In this document: positions 34,339-45,634 of the stretch, in pieces
Layout: every line of letters starts with the position of its first letter
Numbering within the stretch: position 1 is the stretch's first letter
Assembly (NCBI GenBank): GCA_019203745.1
Contig: CP078104.1
Span: 1,142,501 to 1,206,500 of the forward strand
Direction of reading: 5' to 3'
Source: Chryseobacterium sp. E1
GTDB lineage: Bacteria; Bacteroidota; Bacteroidia; Flavobacteriales; Weeksellaceae
DNA length: 64,000 nt
Program-made: the position numbers and the translations under genes
Notes under the pieces: generated by a model
Seen by the model: the letters and a program-made list of their open reading frames with translations, nothing else
Database searches by the model: none
What the model was told of the DNA's origin: nothing

Positions 34339-34945
34339 TTACAAATCATATTCGAAATAGTAAGCTTTTTGTTTCTCATGATCATACCAGAACATTTTAT
34401 GAAAACTCTTCCCATCATTAGTGGAATCCCATGAATAGCTCTCCAGCTCATTAATTTTCCTCTTGTCCCACCAAAAGAAATCGTGTTGTAACCCTTCCGG
34501 ATTATTTCCCTTCACACTATCTTTCATCAGGCTATGATAGTTTATTATTTTTGTTGCAGTTTCAGAATTACAGTTAAATGAAAACATATAATCTGCATCT
34601 TGCCCGATAGCATCATCAAAACAATATATATTTTTCACATCAGGAGTAATCTCCACTTTTACAAAGTTTCTAAAATTCTTTTTGTTTGCATCTGTATCTG
34701 GTATATCACTGTCAGATGTTGGAAATACTTTTTCAACGGCACTTTTGGTAATTAGCACTGTTTTTTCTTTACCTTTTGTAGTCCCAGATACAATGCATAT
34801 GCCCCTATACTAAAACTTATCAAAAAAGAAAGAACAGCCAGAATAAATAAGCTTTTTGTCTTCTTAATAAAAGTAAATATTAATATCACTATGAAAAGAA
34901 TCAAAAGATTATTGCTGCAACTATCAGGATAATTAATTTTATCAT
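34339..34945 (-). CDS. Membrane-anchored protein of unknown function, frameshifted
   Basis: Begins MIKLIILIVAAII at 34945. The N-terminal 60 residues hold two hydrophobic helices (IVILIFTFI and LFILAVLSFLISFSIGAYAL) across a shift near 34905, and the soluble part starts about LITKSAVEKVFPTSD. It ends HEKQKAYYFEYDL. The soluble domain has several Trp residues and no recognised fold. Between the YD-like lipoprotein and the secreted protein, it belongs to a row of probable immunity genes. Confidence 0.5.
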
Positions 34946-34983
34946 ATTATTTTCTAACGCGTATTATCTTTTTTAAGCCGGTT

Positions 34984-36187
34984 TTAGTAAGAAAATTTCA
35001 TTGTTTCTTTAAGTTCTTTGTTTCTACCAAATATTTCTTTTTGAATTATCCTTCCAATATTGTCTAGCTTGTATTTAATAATTTCATAATCTAGAAGTTC
35101 TTTATTTCCTTCTATCTTGCCATTATTCATTTTATTTGAAAAACTGAATTTATTAATTGTTACTTCTATCTTGTCAGATTGATAAGTGTATTTTTTCTCA
35201 ATTACAGAAAAAGGTATTTCAGATTTACTTCTAAACTGTTGCCAGCTTAATTTCTTTTGTTCTTCAATAGTTATAGGCTTCCATTTTTTATCGATAAGAA
35301 CTGAAGAGTTTACAATATCATATTCAAATTGCATTTCTTCAACGATCTTGTCATTATTATATGTATAATTTTTTTGATAAAATGATTAATTATTTTTGTG
35401 AATCATTTTTGTCAAGCATTCCTGAATATTCTATAATCTCAATAAGTCTTCCAGAAGAATCATATTTATATTCTGTAATTAAATTCTGATCATCACTAAA
35501 CTTTTTGTCTAGATTGCTTTCAGAATTATAAGCATAATTAAGAATATATTTTTATCTTTTTATTTCCTTCTTCCCTTATAACTTGATTGTCTTTATCATA
35601 AAAGTATTTTATACTTTTTTCAGCTGTTTCAGACTCTAACAAATTAGCACCCTCATCATATTTATATTCAGCAATTATCTTTCCTCCATCATCAACCTTT
35701 AAAAGCTCTGCAAATCTATTATAATGATAAACTACCTTGTTCATTTTTAACTCTCCAGACTGATCCGAAATGTTCATTTTTGAAGTACTTATCAACCCTA
35801 ATTCATTTACTGTATTTTCAGTAGAAAAAATACCTAAAGAAGTTTCTGAATCTCCAGTTGAAAATTTATAGTTCTGTTGTACTTTTTAGGGAGGAAATAT
35901 AAAAATTCATTTACTTTGAGTAAATAATTTACATAATTTAAATCTGGTTTATATACTGTATACATAGATCTTTTTAAATCTATATATAAAAGTTTTTCAC
36001 CTAAAGGATTATATATTATAACTTGATCGTTTATTTTCTCAAAAGCTGTTTTGTGATTGGGAAACTGGTCTTTCATTTTTAGTTGATTAGCAGTAGTATT
36101 AGTTTCTTTACTATATTTAGATTGACAAGAAATCATGGCTGATCCTGTCAAAAATAGTAAACAAGATATTTGAAAATACACTCTCAT
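34984..36187 (-). CDS. Lipoprotein with YD-like repeats, candidate immunity protein, frameshifted
   Basis: Begins MRVYFQISCLLFLTGSAMISC, a clear lipoprotein signal with Cys at the lipobox, four bases after the effector stop. Further on are RHS/YD-type repeats: VVYHYNRFAELLKV, AEYKYDEGANLLES, IKYFYDKDNQVI, TEYKYDSSGRLIEI and YKLDNIGRIIQKEI. About 400 residues with shifts near 35890, 35560 and 35385. Position suggests immunity to the metalloprotease effector, acting in the periplasm. YD repeats usually build toxin shells, so this use would be unusual. Confidence 0.6.
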
Positions 36188-36191
36188 AGTT

Positions 36192-38025
36192 TTATTTTTT
36201 TACTAATTCTATCAAATTAGGATCCTTTCTCATAATATCCCACTGAAACTTCCATAAAGAGATTTTATTTGTGATTAAATTTACATCATTAGAAGGATCT
36301 TTATCATTATTCTTAAAATTATAGTCATAATCCATAATATTATCTGTTGTTCCTTGTTCTAATGTAATACCTTCACTGAACCAACTACCTCCTCTTTTTA
36401 AAAAAGTATGAGGAAGATTAAATGTATGACCTGCTTCATGAATAAATGTGGAAGCATCAGCCTGAGGAGTTAGCATCGCACTATCAGCCTTGTATGATAC
36501 ATCTTCTGCTTTTCCTAATAAAATAGTATTGTTTTTACTTTTAATTCCAAAAGGTAATAAAAATATTATAAGCTCTTTTTATCTTTTGTTTCATTTGATT
36601 TAAATGTGTCATTGATTTTATCTCTAATCCTTCCTGAATTGAACTCTTTATCATTATCATTTACTATATAATGACTACTTCGTCCTTTTTCAGCTTAAGT
36701 TCATGAAAAAAGAATCTATGTTTTCAACATCAATTTCAAGTTGTTCATAATTAGTACTGTTCTTTTCCTTATATCTTATCAATGGTTGAGACATCATATC
36801 AATAAGTGATTGCTTATTGTTACTTATAAAACTTGTATACCGATTGATGGCTTGCATTTGTTCATTATATAAATCAGTAGAAATTTTTGTCTTTTTATGA
36901 CCAAATCTTTTATATCTTGAAGTTCTTTTTCCTGTTTCAGAATAATGTCTTCAATTTCTTTCACTCGTATTGAATTTCCAACGTTCTGTAATGAACTTTG
37001 TAAGCTTCTTAAATTAGCAATTCCTCTAGTCAAATTCTTTTCCCTTTCTGCTAACTTTCGATTTTCCTGGTAACCAACTGAAGCTCCTGATAAATAAACC
37101 TTATCTTCAAAATTTTCAATATATATCCAACCTTTAAAAATACTTTAACATACCTGAAAACTACCTCATATTCCACTGAATTGTTATAAACATTTAATAT
37201 TCCCAATAGCTCCCCTGCACTTACATATATTGTTTGAGGCCCTGTAGGAGTTTTTCCACTTGCAATTTCGTCTTGTCTTTTCTTTTCCTCTGCTTTTTCT
37301 TCTTCACTTTTTTTATGAAATGTTAGAATGATTGAGCTGTGATCTGAAATATAGTCTAAAAAAGAGATTCTTATTGTTTTAGAAAATAGTTTAGGATGGC
37401 TCTCATCTATATTAAAAAAGTATCTCCACTATCAATAAAAGCAACTTCAATTTCATCACTTTTACTGCTGATTTTGATATTTCCTTCCACCGGCTCCTCA
37501 ATATTAAAAAAACATCCAGTTCATAGCTTTTAGAATTTCCAGAGTCATCTTTTGCAAATGCAGAGAACCATGGAACAAAATAAATTTTGCCATTGAGATT
37601 TATTATTGAACCACCAGAATTTTTACCAGCCTCCATATACCCTAACTCCCTAATCGGGATATATTTTATAAAAGAAGTATATTCTTTCTGTAACTTGTTT
37701 CGCCCACTCAATACCGTTTTGTTGTCTTCAAAATCATAAGGTTCATTATATGTAGTTCCGTATTTATTTCCGGCATACCAATCAAATCCAAAATCCGGTT
37801 TATTACTATAATCTGCTTTTCTTCGAAAAATAGCCACCCCTTTTATTGAGTTCTTTAATTCTTTTTTATTTGCAGGAGGAATATTATATGTAACCCCTTT
37901 TGATCTCCTTTTTGTCTAACAAAATTTGAAGCCAAATTGCTTATGAAACTTCCTGCATTATTTTCAATCTCTTGACTTGATCTTTCAGAAATTTTTCCAC
38001 CTGCTATTTCTGTAATATTTCCCAT
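36192..38025 (-). CDS. T6SS effector with predicted zinc-metalloprotease domain, frameshifted
   Basis: About 611 residues, starting MGNITEIAGGKISERSSQ ten bases after the VgrG2 stop. Residues about 60-170 (PDFGFDWYAGNKYG, GKIYFVPWFSAF) form an N-terminal domain, a charged coiled-coil follows (LAEREKNLTRGIANLRSLQ, ILKQEKELQDIKDL). The C-terminal 100 residues hold HEAGHTFNLPHTF, a HExxHxxNxxH zinc site, and NIMDY, a metzincin Met-turn, in one intact frame (36192-36476). This resembles M43-type proteases but with Asn for the usual Gly. Shifts near 37900, 37520, 37140, 36890, 36700 and 36560. Confidence 0.72.
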
Positions 38026-38034
38026 GATAACAAT

Positions 38035-39961
38035 TTAAAAGTTACTACCTTTTTCCCCGCTATTGTTTTTCACTTCTTTCTGCGCATTATGGTGAATGGT
38101 TCCTTCTGATGAAATCACTTCAATATCCTTACTGGCATTTCTTTTCACATTTGTTGACTCTGAAGAAATATCTCCTTTTGCAACTTTCATAATATTAGCA
38201 GCCATTAAAGAATAATCCAATATGGCATTCTGCCAGATATTTGCACCTGCAGTTTCTGTAATATTCATTCCTACAGAATTGCTCTTATTCATCCCCACCG
38301 TCGTCGTCATATTCTCCCCACATTAATATTCATATTCTTACAGTTAAGCGTCATGGTTTCCGGTGCTGTGATGGTGATATTGCTTCCTGTAGTATCCAGA
38401 TGGATCTCATTACCGCTTTTATCGGTGATGATAATGCTTTCATCTTCTGTAAAGATAACTTTGTGTCCGCTCCTGGTCTGAATAGATTTCACACGGTTAT
38501 CAATTCCGCCGCCAAGGCCGATTCCACCGTGGAACATTCCCCCATGACGAAAGGTCTGTCAGGATGATTGTGTACAAAATTGACCATGACCTGATCTCCT
38601 ACTTCAGGAATGGCGACATAACCACGGTTTTGGGTAATCCTATCTGTTCCTCCGGCATCTGGACTCATAACCCGTACAAAGTGTGTGGTATCATTCATCT
38701 GCCAGTCGAATCTCACCTGCACCCTTCCCTGTCCTTCAGGGTCTGCATTGGCTACCACGGTTGCAATCTGAGGCTGAGCGACAGGAACCGTAAATTCAGG
38801 TTTGGGTAAAAATCCTGTATCGGCTGCGATGGATTCAAAACTTCCGGTGTAATGCCCGATGGTATCAATTTCGTGAACGGCTTCCGTAATCATCACTTTG
38901 GTAAAGTAAGAGGTTTCGTTGCTGTCAGGTTTTCTCATATAGATATCTGCAACGCAACCGGGATGCAGAAACGGAACTGTGGTAGAACCTGATACTGAAA
39001 ATACACTTACAGCTTCACTTCCTGCAGTGCTTCTCTGGGAATGCTCCACATCCAGATGGGTAGATGCTTTGATGGGGGCTACCTGAAGTGCCGGCGTTTT
39101 ATATATTTTTTCGTTATGGCTGTATGCTGTTTTGGCAAGATCACCCAAGTGTTTTACAGGGGTTTCCCCTGATGTCAGTTTTTCATTTTTACTGCTGTTG
39201 TAACCGTAATACTGCGGTTTTGTATGAACAGCTTTCAGCTCTACCCTGATATCATTCGCATTGCTTCCATACACCAGTTTGATAGGCTTGTTCTGAGGCG
39301 GAAGCTTTCCGAAATGCAGAACTTCACCATCATAATAAAACTGCTCGCCATAGGCTTCTGCCATCCTTGCGAGGTAATTATAATGTGTTTCATTATACTG
39401 ACTGCTGTAGATGATCTGAGAGTAGTCATTGGTATCCACTCTTATATCAAAACGTCCCTTATCAATTCCCTGTTTGATCACTTCTTCCGCAATGATTCCC
39501 ATATTAACAGCCTGTCCGCCACCAAAACTCTGGATATGCGGAGCTCCATCCAGCAAAATAGTAGGACTGTATCCTGAAATCACAATATTGCCCAGGCTCA
39601 TTTTTTCCTGGCTGAAGCCTACTTTGGTAATAACCCCTACGAAATTTCTTTCCGGGCTGTTTTCAATATCTTTGTAGGCAATAACTGCTGTGAGCCGTTT
39701 CCCAAGGAACTTATTTGCTTCTTCAAGAGTATGGCTTTGCCGGTCTCCCAATGCATCATGGGCTAAAATAAGACTGAATTCGTGGTGATGATTGGCTTTT
39801 TGCTTAAGGGTGAAATGTTTATAGTATTTAATAATCTTACCTTCCACCACCAGTGACAGCTTTACCAGCCGGTTGATTCCTGTATGATGATTCTCAGATA
39901 TGGCATCTGCATTTTGAGCGGGCCGGAAAGACGGTCCCTTCGTTGACAATTCGGTTTTCAT
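38035..39961 (-). CDS. tssI: T6SS spike protein VgrG (TssI), copy 2, frameshifted
   Basis: About 642 residues. The body parallels VgrG1 (VKLSLVVEGK, FVGVITKVGFS, ETHYNYLARMAEAYGEQFYY, GRVQVRFDWQ, VRVMSPDAGG, IPEVGDQVMVNFVHNHPDRP) but the N-terminal extension is shorter and the needle differs (KSGNEIHLDTTGSNITIT, NITETAGANIWQNAIL). Shifts near 38530 and 38310. It is followed after ten bases by the metalloprotease effector, which it probably delivers, and is preceded by tssD3 and a terminator. Confidence 0.9.
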
Positions 39962-40065
39962 ATGCTTTGTGTTTGATTTGGTGAGTATTAAAGATAATAA
40001 TATTTTACGAAATGGGTATCTGTAAAGTTTAAATAAAGAAAAATTTAATCAACCTCGTCTGAGGC

Positions 40066-40100
40066 AAAAAAGACTGTCTTTAATAAGGACAGTCTTTTTT
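40066..40100 (-). terminator. Terminator between tssD copy 3 and vgrG2
   Basis: AAAAAAGACTGTC and GACAGTCTTTTTT arms with a short AT-rich loop. The flanking A and T runs make it usable on either strand. It follows the tssD3 stop by about 40 bases. Confidence 0.85.
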
Positions 40101-40140
40101 ATGAATGTTGATAATGTGTATAATTTTCAGATACATCAGC

Positions 40141-40554
40141 TTATTTACCAGCTGCAGGCCATAAACCATCGAAACGGGAAGTTCCGTAGTCAATTCCTTC
40201 TGCACTGATTACGAAGCTGATCAACATACTGTTGCTGTCGATAGCGTCGAAGTCTACTTCGTGCTGGATTACATATCCGTTCTCCCATTTCAAAGTGATC
40301 AGTGTTCCTTCTTCGTGAGATTTGTTGAACACAATCTCTCCTACCGTAGGCTTGTATTTTCCGTTCAGTAAGCTTTCAAGAATGTCTGATTTTTCAGTAG
40401 CTTCTACTGTAACTTTGATCAATGCATTGGAAGGATCTGATGCTACACGTCCGGATACATCTGTAGATCTCGATACGCTATAGTTCATTTTTAATAATTT
40501 CTGTCCTTCCCCGTTGTTGAATTTTAAGATTCCTCTCGAATTTCTTTCTGCCAT
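40141..40554 (-). CDS. tssD: T6SS Hcp-like tube protein TssD, copy 3
   Basis: Intact 137 residues, MAERNSRGILKFNNGEGQKL to LWPAAGK, nearly identical to copies 1 and 2. It lies between tssR (upstream) and vgrG2 (downstream), the position of a core-cluster hcp gene. Its promoter region matches that of copy 2 more closely than that of copy 1, so copy 2 probably arose by duplication of this promoter-gene unit. The start is fixed by the conserved N terminus. Confidence 0.92.
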   Translation of the reverse strand: MAERNSRGILKFNNGEGQKLLKMNYSVSRSTDVSGRVASDPSNALIKVTVEATEKSDILESLLNGKYKPTVGEIVFNKSHEEGTLITLKWENGYVIQHEVDFDAIDSNSMLISFVISAEGIDYGTSRFDGLWPAAGK

Positions 40555-40606
40555 GATTTGTAAATTTTAATCGTTAATAATATTTTGTGATTCGGTGATT
40601 GTGTAG

Positions 40607-40697
40607 CAAATATAGAGGCTCTTTTTTCTAAAAAAACTTTTCACCATAAATCTGAAAAATTGTAGTAGTTCTACGATTTCTTGTCGTAATTCTACGA
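40607..40697 (-). promoter_or_regulatory. tssD3 promoter with 21-bp spaced repeat element
   Basis: Minus-7 box TATATTTG (CAAATATA at 40607-40614) and TCGTAGAA repeats at 40669-40676 and 40690-40697. From the ATG through the repeats it is almost base-identical to the tssD2 promoter. The 270 bases beyond, up to the tssR stop, are AT-rich and show no gene; an inverted repeat AGCAGAAG/CTTCTGCT at 40926-40947 may end tssR transcription. Confidence 0.75.
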
Positions 40698-40970
40698 CAT
40701 TTGATTTACAAACCACTATACAACCACTATTAATAAAGCATTTTAAATTATTTCCCAATTTTAAGAAAAACGTTATTTTTACACTATAACGAGAAATAAA
40801 AGACGAAAATTTAAACAAAAAAGGGAAAATTAAGAAAGGAAAACAAAGGGAGTAATAAGATAATTCCGGATAGAAAATTCATCAAAAGTAAATTTCTGGA
40901 TTCAGTTTTTTCTTCAACAAAAAAAAGCAGAAGTACTCTCTTCTGCTTTTGATATTATTAAAACTGACAA

Positions 40971-43373
40971 TTAATGTTTAGTATACTCCGGCTGTTCTCT
41001 TGGAATTCTTGTTGGGGTAAAGTATTCATTAAGCCAGTAGAATGTCTGTCCGTTCTGCTGAATTTTTACTGCAGGGTTATTTCTGTTCGCAAGCATTCTG
41101 TCTGCCAGATTTTTATAATGCTGGAAATAATTTCTTACCGTTTCATTAGGAACTACTTTTGATTTTTTCCATCCTTTCAGCTTATATTTTGCCATCAGTT
41201 CTTCTTCTGAAAGATCGAATCCTGTACTCATTCCAATTGCATAGGACATTGGCAGCTCATAAAGCTCTCCTTTATCCAGGAATTTAATGGTAGGATTGTA
41301 CTTCTTCAGCAGTTTCACGTACTCTTTCACAGCTTTTGCCTGGTTAAAGTTCGGACGATCTGCTTCGGTATTCTTATATACTTCCGTATAGAAAGCTTTA
41401 AGGTTATCATATTCTGTTTCAGAAATCAGGATCCCTTTTTCTATAGCAGGTTCGTAATCTTTCAGATCCTTAGGAATGTATCCTTTTACAAGGAATGGAT
41501 TTCCGTAGTTGATCAGCTGCGCTGCAATTCCTGCAGATACAGGATTGGTAAGCCCCGGATACAGATACTTATACTTCAGGTCAACATCTGTTTTACCTGC
41601 TCCTACAGAAGAGTGGAAATAGTTATTAAGTGATTTATCAATATTCTGATTATCTACCGTTACCTGGGCAATAAGGCTGTCTACAGATTTTTTCAGGAAT
41701 CCGGGCGTGGCAACATCTCCTTTTTAGGGAAGATAACAAAGCCCTGAGACATACTTTGCTTAGGATAAGCCAGCGAGAAGAATCCTTCGTCGCCTTCTAC
41801 CAGGCTGAAGTTATTTTTGGTAAGAACATCATACTGGTCAGTGATCTTCTGCTTTTTAAGTTCGGCAATATTTTTTGCGGTGTTGGTTACCACATTTTCT
41901 GCCATCAGTACGAAATCATTGTAGTTATCTGAAGATCTCGCATTGGTCTGGAACATAATCAGTCTTGCCTGAGCCTGTGTAAGGGAGCTTATCACGCTGT
42001 ACATATTCCCGCTCTGGCTGGCAGAAGTACCTACGGTCACTACAATATTGGTTTCATCAGGAACATTTGAAAGAAGGTTTCCGGCAGCAGAAAGCGCCTC
42101 ACCTACCGGCTGGTAACCACTGTTACTTGCACAGTTCATTTCATTGCTCTTCTCATTGATAAACGTGGTAATTTTGCTATAATCAGTACTCAGGTTAGAA
42201 ACGGAAACATTATTTCCGCAAGGATTATTTTTGTATAAAACCACCCCATATTTTACGGTACTGAAATAAGAAGGTTTTTCGAATCTAAGCTGAAGATCCT
42301 GTAATAATGATTTTACAATGGAAGCATAAGGTGCATTTGCAGCACTGATATCCAATGCAAAAACAATATTCATTTTTTTATCTCTTTCCGTAATTTCCTT
42401 ATAACGGTCAAAATAAATCTCTTCTCCCAAAACGTTGAATACGTAGTTCTTACTATAATCTAAAATATTGGTGAAATATTTTGTCTTAAGATCAGGAGTA
42501 GGCGTTCCTTCCAACGGTAAAGTTACCGGGAAAATATTTTCTAACGGAGGTCTTTTATTAACATCTGTAAGAAGAATAGCTGTTTTGTTTTCTGCATCTG
42601 ATCCTGATCCTCCCGGATATCCTTCATGGATTCCTAAACCGGTATCACTGATTCCTGTGGTATTTTTCAGCTTTATGGCAGAACGCTCACCCCATGTGGA
42701 GATCACATTAGAGCTTACCCAACCGTAAAGGCTGGTGCCAATGCTGTCTATATCAATAGTAGGTTTCTTCCCTACGAGGAATCTCTTGTTATTTTCAGCC
42801 TGTTTGTAAACATATACCATCTGCCCGTTAGGGATTTTTACATTGGCTGTTTCAATAAGGCTTGGTGAGTTGAACACCATGATAGAGTCATTCTTATAGT
42901 ATCTTTCAGCACTTCTGATGACTTCACTGTTGTTCGGGACTACTGCTACTCTTACAGGATATCCTGTTCTTTCGCTCTTAAGGGAGTTGTTCCATAGAAG
43001 CAGGTCGGATTCAGGAATCCAGCCATATGTTTTGATAGATTTTGATGAAACTTTTTTCATTAAAGCATCAGGAACATATTCTGCTACTTTTACCATTCCA
43101 TCCCTGTGTTTCAGAACCATCAGAGGTTCCAGGAATTTCACTTCTTTGTATGATTTTTCATCATCTTTATCCAGATAAGCTGTATTTCTTGAACGGTCTG
43201 AAACCACAATCCAAGGCACTGACTTTTAGGAAATCCGTTGACTACAGGAGAGCCGTCTACCATACTGTATTGAGAAGGCTCGGGGTTTTCTTAGACGGAA
43301 GCTTTACCTGGCAACTCGTCAATAATACTGATAACCCTATATAATATGCTGCTAGAGGAAATTTATTTTTCAT
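40971..43373 (-). CDS. tssR: T6SS lipoprotein TssR, frameshifted
   Basis: About 800 residues. MKNKFPLAAYYIGLSVLLTSC is a lipoprotein signal, then after shifts near 43270 and 43215 the sequence is open for 500 residues (VPWIVVSDRSRN, YGWIPESDLLLW, MNIVFALDIS). The VFALDIS start and later VVTVGTSASQSG suggest a von Willebrand A-like domain. The last 240 residues, joined across shifts near 41700 and 41330, end QPEYTKH. TssR is one of the Bacteroidetes-only T6SS envelope proteins. It follows the PKD protein and tssO genes on one strand, probably as an operon. Confidence 0.85.
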
Positions 43374-43420
43374 CCTATTTTATCTTTTTATGATTGGCGC
43401 ATCCGGAGTTCCGGACGGTA

Positions 43421-44331
43421 TTATTTGCTTTGATTGATATCTACTTTCGTTACGCAATTCTGCTTATCATCGAAATTCACCTTTACAGTCTGAATCACGG
43501 TATTTTTGTCAAACTGAAGACCTGCACAATACATATAGAAATTGTTTACCTTGCTGTCATTTACTTTTACCACAGTATTTTCATTGTTACACAGGTAAGT
43601 TTTCAGCAGGTAATTGTAGTGCATATTGAAGCTGTTCCCGTTAGCAATCTGCTGCAGGTGGTATTTGAAATCATCATCTATTTTGGCATAAGAATCTTCT
43701 ACAGATACTTCTTCTTCAGCAAGGGCATTATAAGCAGGAAGAATTTTGATACGGTGGTAGACAGGGTTCTCATTTTCTTCGGTAAGCAGGGTTACGAGAT
43801 AATCACCCGGCTGTTTATAAGAATAAATAGCAAATTTTTCTTTGGCATCAGTACCCCTGTTTCCCCAAATTTCCAAGCAAATGATTTAGCTTCTGAAACA
43901 GCACGGAAAGACACATTTTCATTTTGCATTGCCTGGGCCGGTGCCTCAATTGTAGTTTTGATCTGTGCGGTATCTTTTGCTTTCTGGATACTTCTTGCGT
44001 TTACCATTACCGGGAAAGACTTCGTATACTTGTTGTCTATGATCAGACTTACCTGGTAATATCCCGGTTTATTGTAAAAGTGTATACCGTTACTTTTATC
44101 AGAAGTTGTACCGTCTCCGAAATTCCATCTTTTGGTTTTTGCAAATTGGGTTTTATCTTCAAATAAAAGAGTATCTCCTACTGCCAGAGAGTTGGGGTAA
44201 ACCACTCCAACAATATCATCGGCAGAGTGAATCACTTTTTCTGCAAGCCACAAAGCAACCAGTGCCGCAATGAGCAATGTTGCTATAACACCAATAATAA
44301 TGTTCTTCTTGTTCTTTTGAAAATAATTCAT
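43421..44331 (-). CDS. tssP: T6SS PKD-domain membrane protein, probable TssP, one frameshift
   Basis: About 303 residues. MNYFQKNKKN then IIIGVIATLLIAALVALWLA is an anchor helix. A PKD-type domain follows: RWNFGDGTTSDKS and KPGYYQVSLIIDN, and a second copy FAWKFGETG, then KQPGDYLVTLLT after a shift near 43850. The C-terminal 100 residues are unassigned. The order O-O-P-R fits subtype iii clusters. The assignment as TssP is by context and PKD content. Confidence 0.65.
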
Positions 44332-44385
44332 AGTTAATAATTGTGATGTGTTTTATTTATAGTTCCTAGTATTTCCATGCTTTCC

Positions 44386-44909
44386 CTACTGCGTTCTTGC
44401 CTTCAGGTCCTTTTCGCGTTCGTAAATTTTGTTCTGTTTGTCTTTAAATCCGATTCTGCAGTCTTCCACCTGTTTTTCAAAGATCTTAATATCTTCTGTG
44501 GTGGTTGCAATTACCTTTTGTCATCAAAATACATTTTGTAAAATTTGGCAATCTGAGGATAGGCATCCTTTCGGATATCAATGACGTTATTGTTGCTGAA
44601 ATAGCTGTTAAGATCATTCACTCCCAACTGGATATTATTTTCAGCAAAAGGTTGTGGGCCGTCAGTCGTAAGTTTGGTGATCATGGTATAAGTACTGTCC
44701 ATGATCGGTAAAATAACCTTTTGGTGCTGTTCAAATTCAGCTTTTTGTTCCAGGTTCTGAATTCCTCTTACATCTTCATCAGAAAAAGGGGATACAAATC
44801 CTTTCAGAAAAATGATACCCAAAAATATCATTGCAGTGATCAGCATCAGTATTAAATAAAAAAACTGATAATGCCTTTCCTTTTTAGATAATGTGATTTG
44901 TCCTTGCAT
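44386..44909 (-). CDS. T6SS TssO-like protein b, one frameshift
   Basis: About 174 residues: short cytoplasmic start MQGQITLSKKERHYQFF, one helix (YLILMLITAMIFLGIIFL), then a helical periplasmic region rich in Glu/Gln/Lys (NLEQKAEFEQHQKV). A shift near 44515 leads to FEKQVEDCRIGFKDKQNKIYEREKDLKARTQ. The layout matches TssO, the single-helix coiled-coil protein of Bacteroidetes T6SS. It lies 11 bases after the other TssO-like gene. Which is the true TssO I cannot decide. Confidence 0.6.
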
Positions 44910-44920
44910 ATCTTTTCTTT

Positions 44921-45455
44921 TTATTTTCTTCTTTTACTTCCTGTGAAATTTCTTGTCGGATCTTTTCTAAGCTCACTGTTGGCCCTGTCTATTTTATTCA
45001 TGCAGTCTTCAAGATCTCTTTTAGCAAATTTTTTACGAGATTCCACAACCATAATGTCAGCTTTTAACTTCAGCATGGGTTCTATCTGTTTCATCAGTAC
45101 CGCATAATGCTTAAAATTCTGAACACTGTCTGCTTTCATAATATTTTTAACGTCTCTTACGTTATCCATAATACTGGTTCTGAGAAATACCTCATTTTCC
45201 ACCTTATTAAGACTAAGCTGGGTCATTTTATCATAGATTTCATCAACTTGATTTTTCAGCACGTCGCTCCGAAGCATCAGTTCTTTGTACGCTTCCGAGT
45301 CTTTGCTGATCCTTCCCGCTGCATATCGTAGCTCTTAAAGAAGAGAAACAGACATGCAAACGATACCACTGACAAAATGGCAAAAGACAGAATAAACTTC
45401 CAAATGCCTATTCTGACGTCAGATTTGTTTAATTTTTTTCCCTGTTCGAAGACAT
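44921..45455 (-). CDS. tssO: T6SS TssO-like protein a, frameshifted
   Basis: About 178 residues. I start at the ATG at 45455 (MSSNREKKLNKSDVRIGIWK), which needs one base in the A-run near 45435; the alternative is a TTG further upstream. One helix (FILSFAILSVVSFACLFLFF) precedes a long coiled coil (LKNQVDEIYDKMTQLSLNKV, AKRDLEDCMNKIDRANSEL). A second shift near 45290. First gene of the tssO-tssO-tssP-tssR transcript, divergent from the response regulator 180 bases away. Confidence 0.65.
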
Positions 45456-45634
45456 AATTTGCGATTTGTTTGGCCTGTGAAAATATAAAAAAAAATTTTA
45501 TGCACAATACGTAATTTCCCCAGGCCGGTTTCGTGAAAACCCTGATTAAATTAATATTAATTTCCTCTTTAATAAGTTTTTCATAAATTAGGCCTCGGAA
45601 TTTTAAATATCATTCGCCAAATCGATATTGAAAA

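Noticed and set aside
45456..45634. Copy of the tssD repeat element between tssO and the response regulator
   Set aside because: Only a 7-base match (AATTACG) is present, without the paired TCGTAGAA at 21-base spacing.
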